Assembly (NCBI RefSeq): GCF_963675905.1 | Contig: NZ_OY780936.1 | Location: 310,001 to 374,000 of the forward strand | From: an uncultured Bacteroides sp. | GTDB lineage: Bacteria > Bacteroidota > Bacteroidia > Bacteroidales > Bacteroidaceae | Reading direction: 5' to 3' | DNA: 64,000 bases | Shown here: one piece after another, positions 17,014 to 26,207 of the stretch | Layout of the letters: the number at the start of each line of letters is the position of its first letter | Position numbering within the stretch: position 1 is the stretch's first letter | Made by a program: the position numbers and the translations under genes | Notes under the pieces: model-generated | Seen by the model: the letters and a program-made list of their open reading frames with translations, nothing else | What the model was told of the DNA's origin: nothing | Database searches by the model: none

Positions 17014-19602
17014 TTAATTCCTGAAAACTAATCCTTCACCTAATGTGTCTACTATAATTGGTCTTTCTCTTTCAACCTCCTGCGCAAGTAACTTCTTAGA
17101 CAAGTCGTTGAGCAAGTAACGCTGGATAGCTCTTTTCACCGGACGGGCACCAAACTCCGGATCGTATCCGGCTTTTGCTATGAAGGCCGTTGCTGCATCG
17201 GTTAACTCGAGCGTTACTCCGTTGCCGGCAAGCATCTTCTGGATGCCTTTTATCTGCAGATCTACAATCTGTCTGATCTCGTTCTCGGAGAGTGGAAGGA
17301 ACATAATGGTTTCGTCTATACGGTTAAGGAACTCCGGACGGATGGTCTTTTTCAGCATTGACATTACTTCCTTTTTTGTCTCCTCGATGATGCGATCTCT
17401 GTTTTCGTTGTTCAGATTCTCGAACTGACTTTGTATGTACGAGCTTCCCATGTTGGAGGTCATAATGATGATGGTATTCTTGAAGTTTACCACCCTGCCT
17501 TTGTTATCGGTCAGTCGGCCGTCGTCCAGAACCTGCAGCAGGATGTTGAATACATCCGGATGCGCTTTCTCTATTTCATCGAACAGCACAACTGAGTATG
17601 GTTTGTGGCGAATGGCTTCGGTAAGCTGACCGCCTTCATCGTAACCTACGTATCCCGGAGGCGCTCCAACAAGTCGGGATACGGAATGTTTCTCCTGATA
17701 CTCACTCATATCTATACGAGTCATCATTGTTTCGTCGTCGAACAGGAACTCGGCAAGGGCTTTTGCCAGCTCGGTTTTACCTACACCGGTGGTGCCCAGG
17801 AAGATGAAACTTCCGATAGGGCGCCTTGGATCTTGTAATCCGGAGCGACTTCTTCTCACTGCATCGGCCACTGCCTCAAGAGCTTCGTCCTGACCAATTA
17901 CCCGCTTGTGGAGCTCATCTTCCAGGTGAAGCAGCTTCTCTGATTCACTCTTCAGCATCTTCTTAACCGGAATACCGGTCCAGCGTGATACTACATCGGC
18001 AATGTCTTCGGCTTCTACCTCTTCCTTTATCATGGCACTGCCGCCTTGCATTTGACGCAACTCTTTTTGGGTAGCTTCAATGTCGGTATTCAATGCCTGA
18101 AGCTTGCCGTATCTTATCTCGGCTACTTTGCCATAATCGCCTTCACGTTCGGCTTTCTCGGCTTCGAACTTCAGATTTTCTATCTCAACCTTATTCTGCT
18201 GAATTTTATCTACCAAGGTTTTTTCACTTTGCCATTTGGCTTTGAATGAATTTTCCTGTTCCTTGAGTTCGGCAATCTCCTTGTTGAGCAGTTGAAGTTT
18301 GTCTTCGTCCTTCTCACGTTTGATGGCTTCGCGCTCAATCTCCAGCTGTTTGATTTTACGGCTTATCTCATCAAGCTCCTCGGGCACGGAGTTTACCTCC
18401 ATACGCAACTTCGCAGCAGCCTCGTCCATAAGGTCGATGGCCTTGTCCGGAAGGAAACGGTTGGTGATGTAGCGGTTTGAAAGTTCTACGGCAGCTATGA
18501 TAGCATCGTCTTTAATACGCACGTGATGGTGATTCTCATAGCGCTCTTTCAGTCCACGAAGGATAGAAATGGTGCTCAGAATATCGGGCTCATCTACCTG
18601 TACCACCTGGAATCGTCTTTCCAGTGCTTTATCTTTTTCGAAATACTTCTGATACTCGTTGTAGGTAGTGGCTCCGATAGAACGTAACTCACCACGGGCG
18701 AGGGCAGGCTTCAGTATGTTTGCCGCATCCATTGCACCTTCTCCCTTACCGGCACCCACAAGCGTGTGGATCTCGTCGATGAAAAGGATAATGTTTCCAT
18801 CGGATTTTATCACTTCGTTGATGACCGATTTCAGTCGTTCCTCGAACTCTCCTTTATACTTGGCTCCGGCCACCAGGGCACCCATGTCTAGCGAATAAAT
18901 CTGTTTGTTTTTCAGATTCTCGGGCACGTCTCCCCGAAGAATACGATGCGCCAATCCTTCTACGATAGCCGTTTTACCGGTACCCGGTTCGCCGATAAGA
19001 ATCGGGTTGTTCTTGGTACGTCGGCTAAGGATTTGCAGTACTCTACGAATCTCTTCATCACGACCAATTACGGGATCGAGCTTACCTGTACGGGCTTCCT
19101 CGTTGAGGTTGATGGCATATTTGTTTAATGACTGATATGTGTCCTCGCTGGTTTGTGAGGTAACCTTTTCACCTTTACGCAATTCGTTAATGGCTGCACG
19201 AAGTTCCTTTTCGTTCATTCCGGCATCCTTCAGAATATTTGCAACGGTGCTTTTAACCGTAAGTAGAGCCAGCAACAGATGTTCCAGAGAAACAAACTCG
19301 TCGCCCATTTCTTTAGAATACTGAGTAGCTTTTTGGAAGACCTCATTCGTTTCCCTGCCCAGGTATGGTTCGCCACCGGTTACCTTAGGGAAAGAATCGA
19401 TCTGCTTGTCGAGCACGAGCGCTATCTGCTGCCCGTTCATTCCCAGTTTCTGGAAGATAAAATTGGTTACATTTTCGCCAACCTTCATCACTCCATGCAG
19501 CACATGTGCGGTTTCAATTGTTTGCTGACCGCGACTCTGTGCCAGGTTTACGGCCTCCTGAACCGCTTCCTGTGATTTAATTGTAAAATTGTTGAAGTTC
19601 AT
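17014..19602 (-). CDS. clpB: ATP-dependent disaggregase ClpB
   Basis: 862 residues from the Met at 19602, which has AGGAG 9 bases upstream; a longer in-frame start at 19722 lies upstream of the predicted promoter and is rejected. Order: Clp_N repeats, NBD1 with Walker [14 protein letters not shown] and Walker [12 protein letters not shown], the coiled-coil middle domain (about 410-525, [20 protein letters not shown]), NBD2 with [14 protein letters not shown] and [14 protein letters not shown], then the ClpB C-terminal domain. It dissolves protein aggregates together with DnaK, also encoded in this window. A sigma-54-like element lies upstream. Confidence 0.97.
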   Translation of the reverse strand: MNFNNFTIKSQEAVQEAVNLAQSRGQQTIETAHVLHGVMKVGENVTNFIFQKLGMNGQQIALVLDKQIDSFPKVTGGEPYLGRETNEVFQKATQYSKEMGDEFVSLEHLLLALLTVKSTVANILKDAGMNEKELRAAINELRKGEKVTSQTSEDTYQSLNKYAINLNEEARTGKLDPVIGRDEEIRRVLQILSRRTKNNPILIGEPGTGKTAIVEGLAHRILRGDVPENLKNKQIYSLDMGALVAGAKYKGEFEERLKSVINEVIKSDGNIILFIDEIHTLVGAGKGEGAMDAANILKPALARGELRSIGATTYNEYQKYFEKDKALERRFQVVQVDEPDILSTISILRGLKERYENHHHVRIKDDAIIAAVELSNRYITNRFLPDKAIDLMDEAAAKLRMEVNSVPEELDEISRKIKQLEIEREAIKREKDEDKLQLLNKEIAELKEQENSFKAKWQSEKTLVDKIQQNKVEIENLKFEAEKAEREGDYGKVAEIRYGKLQALNTDIEATQKELRQMQGGSAMIKEEVEAEDIADVVSRWTGIPVKKMLKSESEKLLHLEDELHKRVIGQDEALEAVADAVRRSRSGLQDPRRPIGSFIFLGTTGVGKTELAKALAEFLFDDETMMTRIDMSEYQEKHSVSRLVGAPPGYVGYDEGGQLTEAIRHKPYSVVLFDEIEKAHPDVFNILLQVLDDGRLTDNKGRVVNFKNTIIIMTSNMGSSYIQSQFENLNNENRDRIIEETKKEVMSMLKKTIRPEFLNRIDETIMFLPLSENEIRQIVDLQIKGIQKMLAGNGVTLELTDAATAFIAKAGYDPEFGARPVKRAIQRYLLNDLSKKLLAQEVERERPIIVDTLGEGLVFRN

Positions 19603-19656
19603 ATATTTATGTCTCCTATTGAAATTTCTGCTTTTAATAACTAACACCAATGAAGC

Positions 19657-19673
19657 ACCAAAAGATTTGCCAA
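19657..19673 (-). promoter_or_regulatory. Sigma-54-like -24/-12 element upstream of clpB
   Basis: On the minus strand TTGGCAAATCTTTTGGT resembles TGGCAC-N5-TTGCW, with GG and G kept at the -24 and -12 anchor positions but GG instead of GC at -12. Predicted start near 19646, 44 bases before the clpB ATG. TGACA boxes at 19725-19729 and 19749-19753 lie where an enhancer protein would bind. The rest of 19674-19923 holds no gene. Confidence 0.4.
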
Positions 19674-19923
19674 TATTCTTTTTACCTATATTCCAGACAC
19701 ATTTGCTTTGCAGTGAAGACAATTTGACATTTTAAGTCTGTTTTGATGTGACAATCTGTCTTTATTCTGCATTCTTTTAGTGTGGATATTAGATTCGGAT
19801 TCTAAGAATAGGAAGCAATTTATACCGGGTTCATTTAGTGGAATCTCCCAAAATATCTTCTGAAATGATATATTCAATTAATAATTTAATAGTATCTTTA
19901 TCCCATTAAACAAAGAAAAACCC

Positions 19924-20505
19924 ATGGAAGAAGAAATAAAAATGGCTGAAACAGTGATGCTGATTGATGCATCCTTTCTAAACTTCGTAACCGAAGATAT
20001 TAAAAAGAATTTTGAAAGAATGCTGAACAGGGAACTGCAAGAAATGGATCTTTCTCATCTGTTTACGTATCTTGCTCTGGATGCCGGTATTGTTGAAGGG
20101 AAAAATGAAATTCAGATATTTTTTATATACGATAAGAATTCGGCTCAGCTGTTTCATGCTCAGCCATCCGATTTGGAAAAGGAGCTGAACAGTGTGGCTT
20201 TCAGTAATGAGTTTGGAGAGTTTTGCTTTAATACTTTCCAACCTGAAGATATGGCTTCTCGCGAAGATCTGTTTTTAGAGTCGATGAAAGTTGTTGCTGA
20301 TGCTAAAGGAGTGGAAAGAATTATAGTTCTTTCTTTTAATGAGGAATATGGTGATAAGGTAAATGATATTCTTAAAGACGTAAAAGAGAGAGAAGTAATT
20401 CAATTCCGCATGAATGAACCTGAAGATGATATTAATTATCGTTGGGAAATGCTTGCTTATCCGGTTATGCAGGCTTTGGGTATTCGTGGAGATGAATTGC
20501 AATAA
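19924..20505 (+). CDS. DUF6621-like conserved Bacteroidales protein
   Basis: 193 residues; translation may instead begin at the Met at 19942 (MAETVMLIDASFLNFV), preceded by GAAGAAG. The protein is acidic, cytosolic and lacks catalytic motifs. It begins with a beta-strand ending in LIDASFLNFV and contains a second strand IQIFFIYDKNSA, then IIVLSFNEEYGD, suggesting a three-layer alpha/beta fold. I recall such proteins as DUF6621; function unknown. It is followed 25 bp later by the LysR gene and may be cotranscribed with it. Confidence 0.65.
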   Translation: MEEEIKMAETVMLIDASFLNFVTEDIKKNFERMLNRELQEMDLSHLFTYLALDAGIVEGKNEIQIFFIYDKNSAQLFHAQPSDLEKELNSVAFSNEFGEFCFNTFQPEDMASREDLFLESMKVVADAKGVERIIVLSFNEEYGDKVNDILKDVKEREVIQFRMNEPEDDINYRWEMLAYPVMQALGIRGDELQ

Positions 20506-20530
20506 TAATTAGAAGAAAGAATCCAGTTCA

Positions 20531-21427
20531 ATGTCCGACTTCCGACTAAAGGTGTTTCTTAGTGTGGCGCGAAATCTTAGTTTTACTAAGGCTTCGCGAG
20601 AGCTATTCATTACTCAGCCTGCCATAACTAAGCATATACAAGAGCTGGAGAGTCTGTATAAAACCCGTCTTTTTGAGCGGTTAGGAAATAAGATATCCTT
20701 GACTCCCGCTGGAGAGTTACTGATGGAACATAGCGAACGGATTCTTGATGATTATAAAAGGCTGGATTATGAAATGCATCTGCTTCATAACGAATGCTCG
20801 GGAGAACTCCGTCTGGGGGCAAGCACTACGATATCTCAATATGTATTGCCTCCGTTCCTGGCTCGGTTTATTGAAAAGTTTCCTCATGTATCCTTGTCGT
20901 TGCTCAATGGCAACTCTCGTGATGTGGAAAATGCTTTGCTGGAACATCGTATAGATTTAGGACTGGTTGAAGGTATTATTCGTTTGCCTAACCTTAAATA
21001 TTCTACTTTTCAGAAAGATGAGTTGGTTGCAGTGGTGCACACTCGCAGCAAACTGGCTAAGCTTGATGAGATATCAGTATACGATCTTTATAATATACCT
21101 CTGGTATTGAGGGAAAGAGGATCGGGCACGCTGGATGTGTTAGAAACGGCTTTGCTATCGAATAACATCAGATTATCAGATCTTAATGTCCGTATGTATC
21201 TTGGCAGTACGGAGAGTATCAAACTGTTTCTTGAGAACTCGGAATGTATGGGAATTGTTTCCGTAAGATCTATTGCTCGTGAACTAGCCGCAGGACTTTT
21301 TAAAGTAATAGATATACGTTATTTGGAAATGCAACGGGAATTCTCGTTTGCCCGTTTGCAGGGAGAGGAGAGCGGCCTACCTCAGGTATTTATGCAATTT
21401 GCGGCTCATTATAATAAGAAGTTATAA
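20531..21427 (+). CDS. LysR-family transcriptional regulator
   Basis: 298 residues. The N-terminal winged helix is textbook (FLSVARNLSFTKASRELFITQPAITKHIQELE, 9-40), followed by the linker helix and a periplasmic-binding-like co-inducer domain (SGELRLGASTTISQYVLPPFLARF). The next gene, 74 bp downstream on the same strand, is a YeiH-type transporter. The LysR-YeiH pairing is widespread and in E. coli the regulator YeiE controls yeiH. So this protein probably senses a small sulfur compound or amino acid and activates the transporter. Confidence 0.93.
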   Translation: MSDFRLKVFLSVARNLSFTKASRELFITQPAITKHIQELESLYKTRLFERLGNKISLTPAGELLMEHSERILDDYKRLDYEMHLLHNECSGELRLGASTTISQYVLPPFLARFIEKFPHVSLSLLNGNSRDVENALLEHRIDLGLVEGIIRLPNLKYSTFQKDELVAVVHTRSKLAKLDEISVYDLYNIPLVLRERGSGTLDVLETALLSNNIRLSDLNVRMYLGSTESIKLFLENSECMGIVSVRSIARELAAGLFKVIDIRYLEMQREFSFARLQGEESGLPQVFMQFAAHYNKKL

Positions 21428-21443
21428 GGCATTACAAAAAACG

Positions 21444-21476
21444 ATTGGCACCTTTCGTTTATATACTGTACTTTTG
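21444..21476 (+). promoter_or_regulatory. yeiH promoter
   Basis: A -7 box TACTTTTG at 21469-21476 with a degenerate -33 (ATTGG at 21444-21448). Transcription would start near 21483, 19 bases before the ATG. Confidence 0.5.
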
Positions 21477-21501
21477 CATCATAATAATTAAGTTATAGAA
21501 T

Positions 21502-22446
21502 ATGGATGCACTTGTTCAGTTTTTGAAGGATAACAATAAGGTTATCTATGTAGCACTGCTTGCTTTTTGTTTTTTACCATTCGTAACTCCTCCTGTTGCT
21601 TTATTGACTGGTTTGGTTTTTGCATTGGTTTGTGGTAAGGCTTTTCCTAAGTTCAATAAACAATCATCAAAGTATCTTTTGCAGTTTTCGGTGGTAGGTC
21701 TGGGGTTTGGCATGAATCTTCATCAGGCTATAGCCTCTGGAAAAGATGGTATGATATTTACTATTATATCAGTTGTAGGTACATTACTCTTGGGAACCTT
21801 TATAGCCAGACGTATGAGGGTTGATAAGAAAACCGGCTATCTTATCAGTTCGGGAACTGCTATTTGCGGAGGAAGTGCTATAGCGGCAGTAGCTCCGGTT
21901 ATAAAAGCAGATGATGGACAGATTTCGGTTTCGTTAGGTACGGTTTTTATTCTGAATGCGATAGCTCTTTTTCTTTTTCCGGTACTAGGTCATTTATTAG
22001 GTCTTACACAGCATCAGTTTGGTTTATGGTCAGCCATTGCTATTCATGACACAAGTTCTGTGGTTGGAGCCGGTGCTGCTTATGGTCAGGAAGCATTGCA
22101 AGTAGCTACTACTGTGAAACTAACAAGAGCTTTGTGGATTATCCCTGTATCTATTGCTACTTCTTTTATCTTTAAGAGTAAGTCCGAAAAGATGTATACT
22201 CCATGGTTTATTTTCTTTTTTATTCTGGCTATGCTTGCTAATACATTCTTCTCTTTGCCGACTGTTCTCACTACAAGTCTGGTGTGGCTGGCTCGTAAAG
22301 GATTAACCTTAACTCTTTTCTTTATTGGTGCATCACTTTCAAGAGATGTATTAAAGAGCGTAGGCTTTCGTCCAATGGTTCAAGGTGTTCTTCTTTGGAT
22401 TGTGATAAGTATTTCTTCTTTGACTTATATTCTTTTTGTAGGGTAA
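21502..22446 (+). CDS. YeiH/UPF0324 family inner-membrane transporter
   Basis: 314 residues and about ten hydrophobic helices. Family motifs are present: LQFSVVGLGFGMNL, SSGTAICGGSAIAAVAPVIKA and AIHDTSSVVGAGAAYG. The family is annotated as putative sulfate exporters in the cytoplasmic membrane; substrate evidence is thin. It follows the LysR gene and has its own promoter. Confidence 0.92.
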   Translation: MDALVQFLKDNNKVIYVALLAFCFLPFVTPPVALLTGLVFALVCGKAFPKFNKQSSKYLLQFSVVGLGFGMNLHQAIASGKDGMIFTIISVVGTLLLGTFIARRMRVDKKTGYLISSGTAICGGSAIAAVAPVIKADDGQISVSLGTVFILNAIALFLFPVLGHLLGLTQHQFGLWSAIAIHDTSSVVGAGAAYGQEALQVATTVKLTRALWIIPVSIATSFIFKSKSEKMYTPWFIFFFILAMLANTFFSLPTVLTTSLVWLARKGLTLTLFFIGASLSRDVLKSVGFRPMVQGVLLWIVISISSLTYILFVG

Positions 22447-22514
22447 ATTGTTTGTTTGTATTACATATTGCTATAATTCATGCTTAGTTTATAAGATTTG
22501 AGTTTATAAAATAC

Positions 22515-22544
22515 AAAAAGGTTATCATCGCGATAACCTTTTTT
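22515..22544 (+). terminator. Terminator after yeiH
   Basis: AAAAAGGTTATC (22515-22526) pairs with GATAACCTTTTTT (22532-22544) across a 5-base loop, ending in a T-run. Textbook rho-independent signal 68 bases past the stop. Confidence 0.9.
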
Positions 22545-22873
22545 CCCTAACCATTTTTATCAATGTAATGAGTAAATTTTACTCAGTTTACTCTTCATTA
22601 TTTTATGCAAAGATAATTATACCAACCGTACGGTATATAGAATCTAGCCTTTTTAACATTAATAGAATGGATATTTATATATTTTCTACATAATATTTAT
22701 TCTTTTTCACAAGAAAAAGGCAGATTTCAATATTAAATTGAATATGAGTAATCGTTTGTTTTATTATTAGCGCAGACAAAACAGAAGTAATGCTGAATAT
22801 TTTCAGCACATTTTGGAGAAATAATTATTGGACTGAAAAGTGTTTAAAATAAGAGTAAGCTTTATTTTAGTGT
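22545..22873. other. Intergenic stretch with one short palindrome
   Basis: No gene seen. ACCGTACGGT at 22625-22634 is a perfect 10-bp palindrome of the kind bound by TetR-family repressors, but it lies downstream of the TetR gene rather than at its promoter. Confidence 0.4.
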
Positions 22874-23467
22874 TTATGCTTTAATCTCATTATAGTATTT
22901 CATAAATATATCTTTCAAGAGGGTAGTGTCTAGTCCGTTCTTTAAACACATCTCAAATGATAGTCCCGAATAAATATATCTGAAATGCATAGCAACATAA
23001 TCAAGATCGTATTCTGGTCTAATCTCTCCCGATTTTAGTGCGTTGCTGATGACTCTTTTCCACAATTCCAGTTCACTATCGAAGACCTTAGCTATATGTG
23101 TACCAAAATCAGGATAGTATTGTATTGCCTGAAATATAAGATTGAAGTAACATCTGCTCATATTTTCTACGCCACAAGCACCTAGTGATTTCATTGTTCT
23201 ATTAATCCCCTCAATATAGAAATCTATAAAGTCAATCAGGCTGGAATCTTTGAATGTAGCAAATTTTGTTTCAATATTATGAGGTGATAATATGTATCTA
23301 TCGATAACTTTTATGAAAAGTTCTTCCTTATTTTTCATGTAGTAAAAGATGGCTCCACGACTTAATCCTAGGGCTTTTTCCAAATCTGCGATTGTGACTT
23401 TCTCAAAGTTTTTGGTCAGAAAAAGTTTGAATGCACCAAATAGTATTTTGTCTTCAGTTTCTTTCAC
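22874..23467 (-). CDS. TetR/AcrR-family transcriptional regulator
   Basis: 197 residues. The N-terminal HTH is clear (KILFGAFKLFLTKNFEKVTI, then LEKALGLSRGAIFYYMKNKEELF). The helical ligand domain has no recognisable specificity. No efflux pump or enzyme gene is adjacent, so its target is not shown by context; it may be an orphan. Confidence 0.9.
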   Translation of the reverse strand: MKETEDKILFGAFKLFLTKNFEKVTIADLEKALGLSRGAIFYYMKNKEELFIKVIDRYILSPHNIETKFATFKDSSLIDFIDFYIEGINRTMKSLGACGVENMSRCYFNLIFQAIQYYPDFGTHIAKVFDSELELWKRVISNALKSGEIRPEYDLDYVAMHFRYIYSGLSFEMCLKNGLDTTLLKDIFMKYYNEIKA

Positions 23468-23773
23468 TTCTTGTACATGTAAATAATGTGAATAAAAGTA
23501 GATACAATTTATTAATTAGTAACTCTTTTCATGGGTAGTATTATTATTATTTAACAATATTAACACCATTCATTTGCAATAAAGACTTATCTGTTGTGAA
23601 TAGCAGATACAATAAATTGACTGTTTTAAATGTAAGATGGAATTAGAATCCATACTCTCGACTAAATTCCAAATTGAGTTGCTGTTCACACAAAATAATG
23701 GATAGTACGGCAAAATCAGATAGATGAGCTAAAGAAAATGATACAAAAAATGGGATTGTCCCGGTTTTGAACA

Positions 23774-23867
23774 ACCCCATTTAGAACTTAATTAAGCTAC
23801 TAGGCAGGTAATTTGAAAGCTTATACTATTGAACTATCACCCCATTAAGAACTTAATTAAGCTATTA
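23774..23867. repeat. 29-bp direct repeat, two copies 65 bp apart
   Basis: Copies at 23774-23802 and 23839-23867 start with ACCCCATT and share AGAACTTAATTAAGCT, with mismatches at only a couple of positions. Each contains the palindrome TTAATTAA. Confidence 0.8.
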
Positions 23868-23917
23868 GTCTGTAGTATATTAGATATATTCAGTAATTAA
23901 TAATAGAGGGTATTTGT

Positions 23918-24047
23918 TTTTTCTTCCCAGAACATTATCTTTTTCTTCTCAAAATATCATCTTTTTCTCCCAGGACATTACCTTTTTCTTCATAGAATAT
24001 CATCTTTTTCTCACATAATATTACCTTCTTCTCCCAGAATAATATTT
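23918..24047. repeat. 21-22-bp tandem pyrimidine-rich array
   Basis: TTTTTC-type blocks begin near 23918, 23940, 23962, 23983, 24005 and 24026, that is every 21-22 bp. Alternate units end in CCCAG-ACATTA and CAAAATATCATC types, giving a roughly 43-bp double unit. On the minus strand the repeats are purine-rich and contain repeated GGGAGAAAAAG. The array lies 40 bp past the stop of the DUF4252 gene. Confidence 0.85.
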
Positions 24048-24085
24048 CGATGGGAATTTCTTTCTCTATTGATTATAGAAGATCT

Positions 24086-24550
24086 TTACTTTTTGCCCTT
24101 GGTAATATTCTGAATATCCTGAAGCGTCATATCGCCAGTCATCTGTATAAATACAAACTCAGGTTTTTCATCTACAAACATAACCAGTTCACCTATTTTT
24201 TTATTAGCTTTCTTTTTAATGTAAATAGTAACATGAGAGCCTTCTTCTCTTACACGCATTAGCTCTTCATATCTTTTATTACTGACATAGTTATGAATCT
24301 CACTTTTCATCATGTTTGAGATGGCAGCTTTTTCGCTGGTCAATATTACTATTGATTCAAGTTTTCCTGCTATTCCACCTATATCCAGTCCTTCTGTTTT
24401 CATATTAGGCATCATCTGAAGCATAGTCTTAGATATAAAAACGGAAGTTACTCCATCCATATCGGCATATTTGTCGATGAGTTTATTCTGCGCAAATGCA
24501 ATGCTGGTGCAGCACATTAATATTGCAAATAATACATGTTTTATTTTCAT
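24086..24550 (-). CDS. DUF4252 protein, distal gene of the sigma-factor operon
   Basis: 154 residues with a clear signal peptide (MKIKHVLFAILMCCTSIAFA, cleavage before QNK). The mature part has the DUF4252 outline: DKYADMDGVTSVFISKTMLQ, a Gly-rich IGGIAGKLESIVILTS, then HVTIYIKKKANKKIGELVMF. It is exported to the periplasm or membrane surface. It ends a four-gene operon whose first gene is a second DUF4252 protein, so both are probably regulon outputs or sensors of the ECF system. Function unknown. Confidence 0.85.
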   Translation of the reverse strand: MKIKHVLFAILMCCTSIAFAQNKLIDKYADMDGVTSVFISKTMLQMMPNMKTEGLDIGGIAGKLESIVILTSEKAAISNMMKSEIHNYVSNKRYEELMRVREEGSHVTIYIKKKANKKIGELVMFVDEKPEFVFIQMTGDMTLQDIQNITKGKK

Positions 24551-24561
24551 CGCTATATTTA

Positions 24562-25095
24562 TTATTGACTGATTTGTTTATTAATAATTTCATTCACTTT
24601 ATTCATATCTTCCTGGGCACTTTCTAATTGAGAAACTCCTTTATTCAGATTGTTGGAGACCAATAGTAATGCCTTTTGAGCTTCTTTGTAAGCATCCTGC
24701 GGATTTGAATAAGTATCTGTAAGTACCGGCTTTTGCTGTTCCAGATATGGATAAAGTCCTATACTCAGAATTAAACATATACTTGCTGCTATACCGCTTA
24801 TCAATTGCCAGTTTATTATTCTTCTTTCCAGACGAGGCTTTTTTATCTTCTCTTTTTCTTCCCACGAGTCGATAAGAAGACTTAATTTCTTTTCTAAATG
24901 AGCCGGAACCTCAATTTCGTTGTCTATATCTTTACAACTGCTGTACATCTCCAGAAACAGCTCTTTTTCAGCCAGTAAATGAGGAGGCACTTCCTGAGTC
25001 TCAAAAAAATGCATAATTTCCTTTTCCTGGTCAACCGAAGTTTTACCTTCATAAAAATCGGCTATTAATTTCTCTATTTCAAAGATTTTCATCAT
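24562..25095 (-). CDS. Putative membrane anti-sigma factor
   Basis: 177 residues. The N-terminal 85 residues are acidic and helical (IADFYEGKTSVDQEKEIMHFF), as in Bacteroidetes anti-sigma cytosolic domains. One membrane helix follows at about 97-112 (LISGIAASICLILSIGLYPY) and then an extracytoplasmic helical tail. Its start overlaps the stop of the ECF sigma gene by 4 bp, the standard arrangement for a sigma/anti-sigma pair. There is no zinc-binding HxxxCxxC motif. Confidence 0.75.
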   Translation of the reverse strand: MMKIFEIEKLIADFYEGKTSVDQEKEIMHFFETQEVPPHLLAEKELFLEMYSSCKDIDNEIEVPAHLEKKLSLLIDSWEEKEKIKKPRLERRIINWQLISGIAASICLILSIGLYPYLEQQKPVLTDTYSNPQDAYKEAQKALLLVSNNLNKGVSQLESAQEDMNKVNEIINKQISQ

Positions 25096-25592
25096 TGTCT
25101 CAATATATTAAATTGTTCGCGTATCGTTTTTCTGGCTCTTGATATCAGAACTCTTATGTTGATGGCATTAAGTCCGGTTATCTGTTCAATCTCTTCAATA
25201 GAACATTCGCTCAGATGTCTTAATTTCATCACCTCCTGTTGCTTTCCCGGCAATTGTGTGATGAGCTGTTTTACACAGTTTAGCTCGTCTTTAATTTCTA
25301 TCTCGTTGATCAGAGATGTTTCATTTGATTTACTTACCACTTCTATATCCTGAGTTTCGCTCTCATTTTTAGTTGAGCGAAGATAATCAAAACATATGTT
25401 TTTGAGTAAGATAACGCTAAATGATTCCGGATTTCTGATTTCTGCGAGCTCTTCCCGTTTATTCCATAACTTTAGATACGCTTCTTGTACCATATCTTCC
25501 GCATCGCACTGATTTCCCAAAAGCTTATAGGCAATCCTGTAAAGCTTTTGATGATGTGGAAGATATTGTTTTTTGAAGCTTTCGGCATCCAT
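25092..25592 (-). CDS. ECF-type RNA polymerase sigma factor
   Basis: 166 residues. Region 2 is YKLLGNQCDAEDMVQEAYLKLW (about 23-44) and region 4 is LPGKQQEVMKLRHLSECSIEEI plus NIRVLISRARKTIREQF (about 115-160). It directs RNA polymerase to a specific regulon, and its activity is probably held by the overlapping downstream membrane protein. One base separates its start from the DUF4252 gene upstream. Confidence 0.93.
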   Translation of the reverse strand: MDAESFKKQYLPHHQKLYRIAYKLLGNQCDAEDMVQEAYLKLWNKREELAEIRNPESFSVILLKNICFDYLRSTKNESETQDIEVVSKSNETSLINEIEIKDELNCVKQLITQLPGKQQEVMKLRHLSECSIEEIEQITGLNAINIRVLISRARKTIREQFNILRQ

Positions 25593-25593
25593 G

Positions 25594-26052
25594 TCATTGC
25601 TTATTAGTAAGTTTGGATATATCCGATTTATTAAATTTGCCTTTAATCTTAACTAAAGCAGCTTCTTTGCCGGTTGTAACAACTACCAATTCGCTGATGT
25701 CTCCGTTGTTCATCTTAACCAATACTCTTACATTTTCGCCGTTTTCATTTGAGCGAACTAATGTTTCATATCCTTCAGCATTCAAGGTTTTTACCATTTC
25801 GGCAAATTTATCTTTAATCTCCGATGTGCATTTGCTCAGATCAAGTACCTGTAAAGAGTCGATGTCTTTTACACCACCCAAATCATCACCTTTAGCAAAA
25901 GATTTTGCCAGCGTCATCATAGACTTATCTAGTTTTACATTCTCAACGTTAGGTGCATCAGAAAACTCTTTAAACAACTTTTCAATATTCTGGCCAAGAC
26001 TCAATTGAGCTACCAGGAAAAGTGAGATACACAAAAAATACTTCTTTACCAT
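25594..26052 (-). CDS. DUF4252 protein, first gene of the sigma-factor operon
   Basis: 152 residues with a signal peptide (MVKKYFLCISLFLVAQLSLG). The mature protein (FKEFSDAPNVENVKLDKSMM, then DDLGGVKDIDSLQVLDLSKC and VRVLVKMNNGDISELVVV) matches the DUF4252 family and is a distant paralogue of the gene at 24086. It leads the operon DUF4252-sigma-anti-sigma-DUF4252. Role unknown. Confidence 0.85.
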   Translation of the reverse strand: MVKKYFLCISLFLVAQLSLGQNIEKLFKEFSDAPNVENVKLDKSMMTLAKSFAKGDDLGGVKDIDSLQVLDLSKCTSEIKDKFAEMVKTLNAEGYETLVRSNENGENVRVLVKMNNGDISELVVVTTGKEAALVKIKGKFNKSDISKLTNKQ

Positions 26053-26149
26053 AATTCTGTAGATTTTTAGATGATTACTTTGTACTAATTAACGCGTTAT
26101 CGATGTAAATACATTAATTAGACGTAACGAAGCTGAATGTTGTTACAAA

Positions 26150-26203
26150 TAAAATAAAAAAAAGAGCGAAAAGAAAAGATTTTTATTTCTTTCCTCTTCG
26201 CTC
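26150..26203 (-). terminator. recA terminator
   Basis: On the minus strand GAGCGAAGAGGAAAGAAA pairs with the arm at 26164-26180 around an A/T loop, and is followed by a long T-run (26163-26150 as A on the plus strand). Confidence 0.8.
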
Positions 26204-26207
26204 CTCA

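Larger units (their letters stand above)
23468..24085. other. Gene-free region with two repeat families and a terminator-like hairpin
   Basis: No ORF of note in 618 bp. It holds a hairpin near 23754-23780 (GGGATTGT against ACAACCCC, with a T-run on the minus strand), a 29-bp direct repeat at 23774 and 23839, and a 21-22-bp tandem array at 23918-24047. The hairpin resembles the ends of decayed insertion elements, but no transposase remnant was identified. Confidence 0.5.

Noticed and set aside
19603-19722. N-terminal extension of ClpB from the Met at 19722
   Set aside because: The 40 added residues are not ClpB-like and a predicted promoter lies within them; AGGAG precedes the Met at 19602.
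21444-21465. Sigma-54 promoter at TTGGCACC before yeiH
   Set aside because: The -12 half lacks the anchor G at the right spacing, and a good TACTTTTG primary-sigma -7 box is present.
22625-22634. Operator of the TetR gene
   Set aside because: ACCGTACGGT lies about 240 bp downstream of the TetR gene's 3' end, not at any promoter; kept only as a note.
23918-24047. CRISPR array or leader
   Set aside because: Units are only 21-22 bp, contiguous and degenerate, with no spacers.
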